NCBI RefSeq assembly: GCF_001667375.1
Contig: NZ_LZIN01000089.1
Span: 1 to 39,913 of the forward strand
DNA length: 39,913 bases
DNA from: Mycolicibacter sinensis
GTDB taxonomy: Bacteria; Actinomycetota; Actinomycetes; Mycobacteriales; Mycobacteriaceae
Direction of reading: 5' to 3'
The translations under genes and the position numbers were made by a program. The notes beneath the pieces are model-generated. The model did not search any database and was not told the DNA's origin. It was given only the letters and a program-made list of their open reading frames with translations. This document shows positions 6,411 through 14,648 of this stretch, in pieces; position 1 is the first letter of the stretch, and the number at the start of each line of letters is the position of its first letter.

Positions 6411-8780
6411 CTAATCGGCGGCGAACAGCACCCCGTCGGCAATCAACCGCTCCGTTGTCTCGTCGTCGAATCCGAGCAGCGTGCCGCAGATCGCGCGGGT
6501 GTCCTGCCCGGGCAGCGGAGCGGGCCGTTGCGGGGCCGGCGGGATGTGGCGGAACGGTGCGGGCCCGGTTTCAGCGGGCAACGGGTGCTCGATCAACGGA
6601 TGGGTCATGTCGGCGAACACCGCGCGGTGGGCCAGCTGCGGATCCTCGGCGACGTCGGGCGGCCGGTTCATCTGAGCGGCCGCCACCCCGGCTGCCTGCA
6701 GCAGCTGCCCGACGTCGGCCGGGGTGCGCGGGGCGGTGTGTCGAGCCAACTGCTCCACCAACTCCGCGCGGTGCTCGACGCGGGCCGCACCGGCGCTGAA
6801 GCGTGGATCGGACGCCAATCCTGCGTCGCCGAAAGCTGCTGCGAGACTGCACCACTCGTCGTCGGTGCGGATCGAGATCACGCACCATTCGTCATCGCCG
6901 GAGCACGGGCAGACCAGGTCCAGCGCGGTATCCGCTTGTACCGACGCTCCCGCGGCCCGTGCGACGTAGCAGGTGTCGAGTTGGTTGACGGCGGCCTCGG
7001 CCTGCGAGACGTGGACGTGGGCTCCGGCACCGCTGCGCCGGGCGGCGATCAGCGCGGCCAGCGCCCCGATCGCGGTGACCCGGGCGACCACGTGGTCGGG
7101 AAAGACGGTGGTCGCGTCGTAGAACGGATGGCGTCCGGTATCCGCCGGATCCTCCGGGGCGGTCCACAACGCGGTGACCCCGGTGGTGGCGCGCACCAGC
7201 GGGCCGTAGCCCATCCGGTCGCTCCACGGCCCGGTCTCCCCGAACGCGCTGCTCTCGGCCAGCACCACCCGCGGGTTGAGACTCTGCAACGTGTCGTAGG
7301 AAAGCCCAAGGGCGCCAAGCGTTCCCGGTTTGAAGTTAGCGAACACCGCATCGGCGACGCCCACCAGGCGGCCGAATATCTCCTTGCCGGCCTGGCTGCG
7401 CAGGTCCAGACCGAAGCCCAAATTGTTGCGGTGCGTCCAGGCGAACGACTCGCTCATCGCCGATCCGGCGCGGGCCTGCCGCAGGCCGTCGGGGTAGGCC
7501 GCGCTCTCCACCTTGATGACCTCGGCGCCCAGGTCGCCGAAGAGCCGGCTGGTTTCGCCGCCGGCCACGATGACCCCCAGGTCGACGATCCGGATTCCGT
7601 CGAACGGCCGCGAACCGATCGCGCCGTCCGGCGCGGGGCCGACCGGAGGCCGGGCTCGCCAGCCGGTGCTCAGGTTCCCGGGAACGGGGGCCGGGGTCCG
7701 GAAGCCGGCTCGGTGATCATCGACCACGTAGTAGCCGGTCGGGATCAGCGCGGACAACCCCGGGGCCAGTTCGGCCTCGATCGCGGCCCCGGCCGCCGCG
7801 AAGTGCTCACCGGCCAGTACCTGCGCCGGTTCGCCCACCGCGGCGATCGGCACGCCGCGGGCCTGCCCGGCCGCGACCAGCGCGGCCATGTCCTGGCCGG
7901 CGAACAGCTCGCGGACCAGCACGCTGATCTGCGGCCAGACCGCGAACCGCTCACCGATCACGCCGAATCGGGGGTCGGCGTACTCGGCCGGCTCCCCCAG
8001 CCACGACCACAGGGCACGCCACTGGCGCGGCGACATCACGCACAGCCGGACGTAGCCGTCGCGGCACGAATAGATCGGGTAGGCGTCCTGGTTGCGGGGC
8101 CGCCCGCGCCAGCGGCTCGCCCCGCGCCGGGCCGCGGCGACCTGGCCCTGCGCACCGAAGATCGGGTCGAGCACCGTGACCACCGCGTCGAAGCGGGAGA
8201 AGTCGATGTAATCGCCGGTGCCGCACCGTAATCGGTTGAAGTAAGCGACCAGCACGGCCCAGGCGGCCTGGACCGACGCGGTCGCTGAGGCGATCCCGTC
8301 CGGCGGCAGCACCGGCGTTCCGTTGGTGGGCCCGGATCGCGACAGCGCGCCGGAGAGACCGTAGAGCACCGCGTCGGTCGCCCGCCAGGGCGCCCGCGGC
8401 CCGCTGGTCCCGAAGTCGGTGACCGACATCGTCACCAGGTGACCGAACCGGTCGGCCAGCTCCGCACACGAGGGAAAGTCGGCGACGCGGCCCGACCGGC
8501 CGCTGTCCACCACAATGTCGGCGGCGGCCGCCAGCTCGTCGAACCGGCGGCGGTGCGCCTCATCGGCCGGATCCAGGGTGACGCTGCGCTTGTTGGCGTT
8601 GTGCAGCGCGAACGAGATGCTCACGCCGCCCAGCAGCGGCGGAGCGGTGCGCGCCGGACTGCCGCCGGGCGGCTCCACTTTGAGCACGTCGGCGCCCAGG
8701 TCGGCGAGCAGCCGGGTGACCGCGTCAGCGTCACCACCGGCCAGATCCAGGACGCGAACCGATTCCAGCAGCACCCCCAC
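6411..8780 (-). CDS. Double-domain family III CoA-transferase (Rv1866-like)
   Basis: A 789-residue fusion of two family III (formyl-CoA transferase/CaiB-like) modules. The first begins VRVLDLAGGDADAVTRLLADLG with VLKVEPPGG near residue 34; the second begins IRIVDLGVIVAGGETSRLFG near 396 with VIKVESAAYPDGLR near 421. Such enzymes move CoA between carboxylic acids through a catalytic Asp. In the second module that Asp is Asp562 (VFPDHVVARVTAIG); in the first, manual alignment places Ser165 there (DGIASATASVQA), so the N-terminal module is probably inactive. Single-module members dimerise, so the fusion may be a pseudo-dimer. The start is GTG, 51 bp from the divergent phosphoketolase gene; no strong ribosome binding site is visible. 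Confidence 0.87.
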   Translation of the reverse strand: MGVLLESVRVLDLAGGDADAVTRLLADLGADVLKVEPPGGSPARTAPPLLGGVSISFALHNANKRSVTLDPADEAHRRRFDELAAAADIVVDSGRSGRVADFPSCAELADRFGHLVTMSVTDFGTSGPRAPWRATDAVLYGLSGALSRSGPTNGTPVLPPDGIASATASVQAAWAVLVAYFNRLRCGTGDYIDFSRFDAVVTVLDPIFGAQGQVAAARRGASRWRGRPRNQDAYPIYSCRDGYVRLCVMSPRQWRALWSWLGEPAEYADPRFGVIGERFAVWPQISVLVRELFAGQDMAALVAAGQARGVPIAAVGEPAQVLAGEHFAAAGAAIEAELAPGLSALIPTGYYVVDDHRAGFRTPAPVPGNLSTGWRARPPVGPAPDGAIGSRPFDGIRIVDLGVIVAGGETSRLFGDLGAEVIKVESAAYPDGLRQARAGSAMSESFAWTHRNNLGFGLDLRSQAGKEIFGRLVGVADAVFANFKPGTLGALGLSYDTLQSLNPRVVLAESSAFGETGPWSDRMGYGPLVRATTGVTALWTAPEDPADTGRHPFYDATTVFPDHVVARVTAIGALAALIAARRSGAGAHVHVSQAEAAVNQLDTCYVARAAGASVQADTALDLVCPCSGDDEWCVISIRTDDEWCSLAAAFGDAGLASDPRFSAGAARVEHRAELVEQLARHTAPRTPADVGQLLQAAGVAAAQMNRPPDVAEDPQLAHRAVFADMTHPLIEHPLPAETGPAPFRHIPPAPQRPAPLPGQDTRAICGTLLGFDDETTERLIADGVLFAAD

Positions 8781-8831
8781 AGGGTATTGAATGGTTGCCG
8801 CGGCTCGGCTCCGACGCGGACAATCGCAGAG

Positions 8832-11237
8832 ATGAGTGCAGAGACCACGACGCCGACACCGGCCACGCTCTCCGACGACGAACTGGCACGCATCGACGCC
8901 TATTGGCGGGCCGCCAATTATCTGTCAGTGGGCCAGATCTATCTGCTGGACAACCCATTGTTGACCGAGCCGCTGGCCGCCGAGCATGTCAAGCCGCGGC
9001 TACTGGGGCACTGGGGCACCACTCCCGGGCTGAACCTGGTCTACGCCCACCTGAACCGGATCATCCGCGACCGCGACGCCGACGTCATCTTCGTCACCGG
9101 CCCCGGCCACGGCGGCCCGGCGCTGGTCGCTAACGCCTACCTGGAAGGCACCTACAGCCAGGTGTACACCGGCATCGGAGAGAACACCGACGGGCTGCGA
9201 AAATTGTTCCGGCAGTTCTCATTTCCCGGTGGGATACCCAGCCACGTCGCCGCCGAGACGCCAGGCTCCATCCATGAGGGCGGCGAGCTCGGCTACGCGC
9301 TGGTGCACGCGTTCGGGGCGGCCTTCGACAACCCCGAGCTGGTGGTGGCCTGTGTCATCGGCGACGGCGAGGCCGAGACCGGCCCGCTGGCGGCCAGCTG
9401 GCATTCGAACAAATTCCTCAACCCCGCCGTCGACGGCGCGGTACTACCCATCCTGCATCTCAACGGCTACAAGATCGCCAATCCGACCGTGCTGGCCCGG
9501 ATCCCGCAATCAGAGTTGGAGGCGCTGCTGCGCGGGTACGGCTACCGGCCGATTACCGTCGCCGGCGACGACCCGGCCGTCGTGCACCGACTGCTCGCCG
9601 CCGCGCTCGACGATGCGTTCGACGACATCGCGACGATCCGGCGAACCGCGCGCGCCCACGACTCGACGATGCGGCCGGTATGGCCGATGATCGTGCTGCG
9701 CACACCCAAGGGCTGGACCGGCCCGGCGGTCGTGGACGGCAAACAGGTGGAGGGCACCTGGCGGTCGCATCAGGTGCCGCTCGCGCAGACCCGCACCGAC
9801 CCCGAGCACCGCAGACAGCTGGAGGAATGGCTGCGCAGCTACCGCCCGACGGAACTGTTCGAGGAATCCGGCCGACTGCGGCCCGAGCTGGCGGCGCTGG
9901 CGCCGCGCGGCAATCGCCGGATGAGTGCCAATCCGCATGCCAACGGCGGGCTGCTGCTGCGCGACCTGGACCTGCCGGACTTCCGCGACTACGCCGTGCC
10001 GGTGCCCCGGCCGGCCACCGAGATCCACGAGGCCACCCGGGTGCTGGGGGCGTTCCTGCGCGACGTCATCGCCCGCAACCGCGACCGATTCCGGTTGATG
10101 GGTCCCGACGAAACGGCCTCCAACCGCCTCTCGGCGGTGTTCGAGACGACCGACCGGGTCTGGCTGTCGGCGACCGAGCCCGGCGATGACCACGTCGCCC
10201 CCGAGGGCCGGGTGCTCGAGGTGCTGTCGGAACACCTGTGCCAGGGCTGGCTGGAGGGCTACCTGCTGACCGGCCGGCACGGGCTGTTCAACTGCTACGA
10301 GGCGTTCGTGCACATCGTCGACTCGATGTTCAACCAGCACGCGAAGTGGCTGGCCGTGAGCCGCGAGCTGCCGTGGCGACGGCCGATCGCCTCGCTGAAC
10401 TATTTGCTGACCTCCCACGTCTGGCGCCAGGACCACAACGGGGCGTCGCACCAGGACCCGGGCTTCATCGATCTGGTGGCCAACAAGCGCCCCGAGGTGG
10501 TGCGGGTCTACCTACCGCCGGACGGCAACACCTTGCTGTCGGTGGCCGATCATTGCCTGCGCAGCCGCAACTACGTCAACGTGATCGTCGCCGGCAAGCA
10601 GCCGGCGCTGGCCTATCTGGACATGGCCCAGGCGGTGGCGCACTGCACCCGGGGACTGGGCATCTGGGATTGGGCCGGTACCGCCACCGGTGAACCGGAC
10701 GTGGTGCTGGCCTGTGCCGGCGACGTCCCGACGCTGGAGACACTGGCTGCCGCCGACATCCTGCGCCGGGAGCTACCCGACCTTGCCGTCCGGGTGGTCA
10801 ACGTGGTGGACATCATGCGGCTGCAGCCTGCGACAGAGCATCCACATGGCTTGCCGGACAACGAGTTCGACGCTCTGTTCACCCGCGACAAGCCGGTGAT
10901 CTTCGCCTATCACGGCTACGCCTGGCTGATCCACCGGCTCACCTATCGGCGGACGAACCACGACCACATGCACGTGCGCGGCTACCGCGAGCGCGGCACC
11001 ACCACGACACCGTTCGACATGGTGATGCTCAACGACCTGGACCGCTTCCATCTGGTGATGGACGTCCTTGATCGGGTGCCGGGCCTGGGGCAACGTAGCG
11101 CGGTACTGCGCCAGCAGATGGTCGACGCCCGACTGGCCGCCCGGCTCTACACCCGCGAGCACGGCGAGGACGATCCGCGCATCACCGACTGGACGTGGCG
11201 AACGGGGGTAGCCGACACCGACGGCGAGATAAAGTGA
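8832..11237 (+). CDS. xfp: Xylulose-5-phosphate/fructose-6-phosphate phosphoketolase
   Basis: An 801-residue phosphoketolase, full length for the family (about 790-800). Features include RAANYLSVGQIYLLDNPLL near the N-terminus, LGHWGTTPGLN, the GPGHGGPALVANAYLEG block, GIPSHVAAETPGSIHEGGEL, the thiamine-diphosphate motif GDGEAETGPLAASWHSNKFL near 175, and the later STRUCTURE-typical blocks RLMGPDETASNRL, EGYLLTGRHG and LTSHVWRQDHNGASHQDPG. With TPP and phosphate it cleaves xylulose-5-P or fructose-6-P to acetyl phosphate plus glyceraldehyde-3-P or erythrose-4-P. The ATG at 8832 is chosen because the family N-terminus starts just after it. No acetate kinase or phosphotransacetylase gene lies beside it, so its acetyl phosphate must be used by enzymes encoded elsewhere. 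It has no counterpart at this position in M. tuberculosis as I recall it. Confidence 0.95.
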   Translation: MSAETTTPTPATLSDDELARIDAYWRAANYLSVGQIYLLDNPLLTEPLAAEHVKPRLLGHWGTTPGLNLVYAHLNRIIRDRDADVIFVTGPGHGGPALVANAYLEGTYSQVYTGIGENTDGLRKLFRQFSFPGGIPSHVAAETPGSIHEGGELGYALVHAFGAAFDNPELVVACVIGDGEAETGPLAASWHSNKFLNPAVDGAVLPILHLNGYKIANPTVLARIPQSELEALLRGYGYRPITVAGDDPAVVHRLLAAALDDAFDDIATIRRTARAHDSTMRPVWPMIVLRTPKGWTGPAVVDGKQVEGTWRSHQVPLAQTRTDPEHRRQLEEWLRSYRPTELFEESGRLRPELAALAPRGNRRMSANPHANGGLLLRDLDLPDFRDYAVPVPRPATEIHEATRVLGAFLRDVIARNRDRFRLMGPDETASNRLSAVFETTDRVWLSATEPGDDHVAPEGRVLEVLSEHLCQGWLEGYLLTGRHGLFNCYEAFVHIVDSMFNQHAKWLAVSRELPWRRPIASLNYLLTSHVWRQDHNGASHQDPGFIDLVANKRPEVVRVYLPPDGNTLLSVADHCLRSRNYVNVIVAGKQPALAYLDMAQAVAHCTRGLGIWDWAGTATGEPDVVLACAGDVPTLETLAAADILRRELPDLAVRVVNVVDIMRLQPATEHPHGLPDNEFDALFTRDKPVIFAYHGYAWLIHRLTYRRTNHDHMHVRGYRERGTTTTPFDMVMLNDLDRFHLVMDVLDRVPGLGQRSAVLRQQMVDARLAARLYTREHGEDDPRITDWTWRTGVADTDGEIK

Positions 11238-11242
11238 CGCCC

Positions 11243-11653
11243 ATGACTGCTCACCCGTCACCGGTCCGGACGCCCCGCAAGGCGATGTCGCTGCTGACCG
11301 GCGTCCTCCTCGCAGCGGCCGCGCTCGCCGGCGTCCCGACGGCCGGCGCTACCCCCGACCACACCAAGGTGCCGGTGCGCTACGACCTGAGCGGCACCGG
11401 CGTCGCCGGGTACGTCACCTACCAGACCCAGAACGGTCAGGCGCACGCCACCAACGTCGCGCTGCCGTGGTCGATTCAGCTGACCGGCTCGATGACGAAC
11501 GCGGCCAGTCCCGCCTCCTACTCACTGAGCGCCCAAAGCGCCGGCCCGGGAGCGCTGAACTGCACCGTCACCGTCAAGGGAAAGGTGGTCGCCCAGAACA
11601 GCGCGACCGGCAATCCGGCCCGGGTGCTGTGCGAGACCCACGGACCCCGGTGA
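11243..11653 (+). CDS. Secreted MmpS-like beta-sandwich protein
   Basis: A 136-residue protein with a Sec-type signal sequence: basic start (VRTPRKAM), hydrophobic core LLTGVLLAAAALAGVP and likely cleavage after ATAGA-type residues near 36. The mature part, VRYDLSGTGVAGYVTYQT ... VALPWSIQLTG ... LSAQSAGPGALNCTVTVKGK ... GNPARVLCETHG, follows the mycobacterial MmpS extracellular-domain pattern, including the two Cys that probably form a disulfide. True MmpS proteins keep an N-terminal membrane anchor and pair with an MmpL transporter; neither is seen here. It starts 5 bp after the phosphoketolase stop, so it may be co-transcribed with it. The role is unknown, perhaps envelope lipid binding; no MmpL partner lies in the window. 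Confidence 0.8.
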   Translation: MTAHPSPVRTPRKAMSLLTGVLLAAAALAGVPTAGATPDHTKVPVRYDLSGTGVAGYVTYQTQNGQAHATNVALPWSIQLTGSMTNAASPASYSLSAQSAGPGALNCTVTVKGKVVAQNSATGNPARVLCETHGPR

Positions 11654-11712
11654 CGCCGGCCGGAACTTTCGAGACGCCACCGAGGCCGAGCCGCGGGTAG
11701 GATCTGACACCA

Positions 11713-12480
11713 ATGCCTGGCCATGATTTCGCGGCACCCGGGGGGCGGCATCCAGCGGTGTCCCAACTCTCGGCGCTGCACCAGTTTCGCGCCTTCGTCG
11801 ACGTCGCCGTCGTCGTGGTGGTCCTGGCGCTGGCCAATCTGGTCGCGCATTTCACCACGCCCTGGGCGGCTGTCGCCACGGTGCCCGCCACCGCCGTCGG
11901 CTTAGTGGTCCTGGTCCGCTGCAACGGTCTGAGCTGGGCCGAGCTGGGCCTGGGCCGGGCGCATTGGAAATCCGGGGTCGGTTACGCCGCGGCCGCGGTG
12001 CTGGTGGTGGTGTCGGTGATCGTCGTCGGCGCCCTGCTGCCCTGGACCCGGCCGATGTTCCTGAATAACCACTACGCCACCATCTCCGGCGCCCTGGTGG
12101 CCTCGATGCTCGTCATCCCGCTGCAGACCGTCATCCCCGAGGAGTTGGCGTTTCGCGGCGCGCTGCACGGCGCGTTGCAGCGGGCCTGGGGTTTCCGCGG
12201 TGTCGCCGCAGCCGGCTCGTTGCTGTTCGGGTTGTGGCATGTCGCCACTTCGCTGGGGCTGACCAGCAGCAACGTCGGCTTCACCCGGCTGCTCGGGGGC
12301 GGGTTTCTCGGCATGGCGGCCGGCGTGCTGCTGGCGGTACTGGCCACCGGGGCGGCCGGTTTCGTGTTCAGCTGGCTCCGCCGGCGCAGCGGCAGTCTCA
12401 TCGCCCCGATTGCGCTGCACTGGTCGCTCAACGGAGTCGGCGCGCTGGCCGCCGCCCTGGTGTGGCAGCTGTCGGCCTGA
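11713..12480 (+). CDS. CPBP family intramembrane metalloprotease (Rv1863c-like)
   Basis: A 255-residue integral membrane protein (Rv1863c is recalled as 256). About seven hydrophobic segments are visible, including VAVVVVVLALANLVAHF near 32 and AAAAVLVVVSVIVVGALL near 92. The three CPBP (Rce1/Abi) motifs are present: EELAFRG at 143-149 with the Glu-Glu and Arg, FGLWHVA with His176, and ALHWSLNGVG with His236 and Asn240. The family cleaves membrane-embedded substrates, such as prenylated CAAX proteins in eukaryotes and bacteriocin-maturation or immunity targets in bacteria; the substrate here is unknown. The gene is convergent with adhA, with only 5 bp between stops. The ATG at 11713 follows a 59-bp gap after the MmpS-like gene. 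Confidence 0.87.
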   Translation: MPGHDFAAPGGRHPAVSQLSALHQFRAFVDVAVVVVVLALANLVAHFTTPWAAVATVPATAVGLVVLVRCNGLSWAELGLGRAHWKSGVGYAAAAVLVVVSVIVVGALLPWTRPMFLNNHYATISGALVASMLVIPLQTVIPEELAFRGALHGALQRAWGFRGVAAAGSLLFGLWHVATSLGLTSSNVGFTRLLGGGFLGMAAGVLLAVLATGAAGFVFSWLRRRSGSLIAPIALHWSLNGVGALAAALVWQLSA

Positions 12481-12485
12481 GCGGC

Positions 12486-13514
12486 TCACGCCAACAGCAC
12501 CGCCGCACCGGCGATCCGCCCCGCCGCCAGATCTCCCAGCGCCCGATCCGCTTCACCCAGCGCATACTCCGGCGTGGTCACCTCAATGTGGTGTTCGGCC
12601 GCGAAGGCGAGGAATTCGCGCGCGTCGGCGCGGGTGTTCGAGGTCACCGATCGGATCTGGCGTTCCCGGAACAGGTGGCGCTGGTAGTTCAGCGGCGGTA
12701 CGTCGCTGAGGTGGATCCCGGCGATCGCGCACGTGCCGCCGGCATCCAAAGCCTGACAGACCACCGGCACCAGGTCGCCGACCGGCGCGAACAGGATCGC
12801 CGAGTCCAGCGGCACCGGCGGCGGGTCGGTCGCCCCCTGCGCTGAGGCCGCACCCAACTCCAGCGCCAGCTCCCGGGCGCGAGAGCCGCGGGTCATCACG
12901 TGCACTTCGGCGCCGCGGGCGAGCGCGACCTGCGCGGTGATGTGCGCGCTGCCGCCGAAGCCGTAGATTCCGAGCCGGCCGCCGGGCGGCAGGTCGGCAC
13001 GCAGTAGCGAGCGGTAGCCGATGATGCCCGCGCACAGCAGCGGCGCCAATTCGCTGTCGCTGTAGCCGGCGGGCAGATGATGGGCGAACGCCGCAGGGAC
13101 GGTTACGAATTCGGCGTAGCCGCCGTCGTCATCCCAACCGGTGTAGCGCGACTGCGGGCAAAGATTCTCATCACCCCGGCGGCAGTAGCGGCAGGAACCA
13201 CAGGTGTGCCGCAGCCAGGCGACTCCGACTCGGTCCCCCACGGCGAAGTCGTCGCCGGCTTCGGCGCCGACCTCGACGACCTCGCCTACCACCTCGTGAC
13301 CGGGCGTCACCCCGGGGCGGTGTACCGGTAGGTCACCTTCGACGACGTGCAGATCCGTGCGGCACACCCCACAGGCGCGTACCGCCACCAGCAGCTCCGA
13401 TTGTTGCGGCCGAGGCAGGGCGGTGCTGACCCGGCGCAGCGGCGCGTCAGCGATGGGGCCGGGTCGCCGCACCCGCCAAGCCATCATGGTCATGCCGGAG
13501 ACCTGCGCGTCCAT
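12486..13514 (-). CDS. adhA: Zinc-dependent alcohol dehydrogenase AdhA
   Basis: A 342-residue medium-chain dehydrogenase (M. tuberculosis AdhA about 346). ACGVCRTDLHVVEGDLP carries the catalytic zinc Cys, and TPGHEVVGEVVEVG the zinc His-Glu. CGSCRYCRRGDENLC gives the four structural-zinc cysteines, and GIYGFGGSAHITAQVALARG is the NAD(P) Rossmann turn. It interconverts primary alcohols and aldehydes. It is the last gene of the modABC-apa-adhA run. The start at 13514 (MDAQVSGMTMMAW) is preferred on third-position GC and length; an ATG at 13493 overlaps the preceding small ORF's stop as ATGA and is a real alternative with a weak AGG-type site upstream. Confidence 0.88.
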   Translation of the reverse strand: MDAQVSGMTMMAWRVRRPGPIADAPLRRVSTALPRPQQSELLVAVRACGVCRTDLHVVEGDLPVHRPGVTPGHEVVGEVVEVGAEAGDDFAVGDRVGVAWLRHTCGSCRYCRRGDENLCPQSRYTGWDDDGGYAEFVTVPAAFAHHLPAGYSDSELAPLLCAGIIGYRSLLRADLPPGGRLGIYGFGGSAHITAQVALARGAEVHVMTRGSRARELALELGAASAQGATDPPPVPLDSAILFAPVGDLVPVVCQALDAGGTCAIAGIHLSDVPPLNYQRHLFRERQIRSVTSNTRADAREFLAFAAEHHIEVTTPEYALGEADRALGDLAAGRIAGAAVLLA

Positions 13515-13683
13515 GACGACATTGTGCGCGCGGCGCCCGTCGCGGTGAACAGGGTGAACCACCAGCCGCCGGATGCGATGTCGAAGGCGAAGCTCAGCAG
13601 GAACCCGCCGAGCAACGCGCCTGCATACTCAGGTAGCTGGCCGGGAGCCGCCGAGGCGGCGGCTGCGACCGGCCGATGCTCAT
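13490..13683 (-). pseudogene. Small membrane protein gene (Rv1861 position), apparently frameshifted
   Basis: Between apa and adhA one frame opens with ATG overlapping the apa stop as ATGA (13680-13683) and reads MSIGRSQPPPRRLPASYLSM with 18 of its first 20 codons G/C-ending, then hits TGA at 13594-13596. From about 13622 another frame becomes the G/C-ending one and encodes a convincing membrane helix, ALLGGFLLSFAFDIASGG, then WWFTLFTATG. That frame runs to TGA at 13490-13492, just inside adhA. Together the halves would make a small, roughly 64-residue membrane protein translationally coupled to both neighbours. This implies one missing base near 13620, either a sequencing error or a real mutation. 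Alternatively the second frame starts at a GTG near 13723, inside apa. M. tuberculosis has a small membrane protein gene, Rv1861, in this slot. Confidence 0.5.
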
Positions 13684-14612
13684 GCCGCCGGAGCGCCCGG
13701 CCCCGATCCGGCCTCCGGACCACCCGCGGGCGGGGGCGCCTGACCCGGGCCGCCGGGGACGGCACCGGGCGCCGGCTCAGCCGGGGCCGCGCCCAATGGG
13801 CGGATGGACTCCGTCAGTGCCTTGGCCGCGCCCCGGTCCACCGGGTTGTTGGCGGTGCCCAGCCACACCACGAACCACCGCTCGGCCTGGGCGTCGGTGC
13901 CGGCGGCGGCCGGCGGCACGCCGATCACGCCGCTCCAGATCTGGCCGACCGGCTTGGCGGGGTCGGTGAACTTGACCTCGTAGTAGGAGGCGCTGCCGGT
14001 CAGATCACCTCCGGCCAGCGGGACGCTCTCCTGGTTGGCGCGGGTCCCGGGAAAGGGGAGGAAGAACTCGCCCATGTCCGATCCGAGTCGGGTGGCGGCC
14101 TTGGCGTTGTCGGTCTCGGCGCTGGCGTAGAGCCGCTGGTCCAGCTTGCCGAGCACGATCCGGGTGTCGTTGGCCACCGGCGCGGGCTGCCCGGGCAGCA
14201 TCGGCTCGCCGGTCTTCTTGCTCAGCAGCGAGGACCCGTATTCGAGGTGGCTGGTGTCGGATTGGACCCAGCCGGCCGGCAGGACGTAGCTGAAGCCGCC
14301 GGCAGCGTCATCGACTCTGCCTACCGCGGGTGCGCCCGGCTCGGCGACCGGCGGCGGGGCGTTCGAGTCGCCCGGCGGGGGCGTATTGGCGTCAGCCGGC
14401 GGCGTATGCGCGTCAGCCGGCGGCGGGTGGCCGTCCGCCGGTGGGGCGTCGGCGCCTGCCGACGGCGACGGCGCCGGCGCTGGGACCGGGTCCGCGTAGG
14501 CCGGAGCGGCCAAGGCGAAGGTCAGCACACCGGCGGTCGCGGCGGCCCACGTCGTCGCGGCCACCGCACGAATGCCCCTGTGGGCCGTTGAGGTCACGTC
14601 CACCTGCTTCAT
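13680..14612 (-). CDS. apa: Alanine- and proline-rich secreted antigen Apa (MPT32-like)
   Basis: A 310-residue secreted protein clearly matching mycobacterial Apa (fibronectin-attachment glycoprotein, 45/47 kDa antigen). A signal peptide (AAATAGVLTFALAAPAYA, cleaved before DPVPAP) leads into a Pro/Ala-rich segment to about residue 95 with near-repeats of PPADAHTPPADANTPPPGDS, then the conserved core: GGFSYVLPAGWVQSD, GQPAPVANDTRIVLGKLDQR, RLGSDMGEFFLPFPGTR, SASYYEVKFTDPAKPVGQIW and FVVWLGTANNPVDRGAAKAL. It closes with a second Pro/Gly-rich tail. In M. tuberculosis the Thr residues of such regions are O-mannosylated. Here the N-terminal repeat has a distinctive PPADA(H/N)TPP pattern. It lies 36 bp downstream of modC on the same strand, so it is probably part of the mod operon. 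Confidence 0.95.
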   Translation of the reverse strand: MKQVDVTSTAHRGIRAVAATTWAAATAGVLTFALAAPAYADPVPAPAPSPSAGADAPPADGHPPPADAHTPPADANTPPPGDSNAPPPVAEPGAPAVGRVDDAAGGFSYVLPAGWVQSDTSHLEYGSSLLSKKTGEPMLPGQPAPVANDTRIVLGKLDQRLYASAETDNAKAATRLGSDMGEFFLPFPGTRANQESVPLAGGDLTGSASYYEVKFTDPAKPVGQIWSGVIGVPPAAAGTDAQAERWFVVWLGTANNPVDRGAAKALTESIRPLGAAPAEPAPGAVPGGPGQAPPPAGGPEAGSGPGAPAA

Positions 14613-14648
14613 GGCAGAAAAACTACCGCCTCCGCACCGGTACGCAAG

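Noticed and set aside
6528..8231. Long plus-strand open frame (567 codons) opposite the CoA-transferase gene
   Set aside because: Its Arg/Gly/His/Pro-rich product has no domain and lies antisense to a gene with clear motifs; it is a GC-rich shadow frame.
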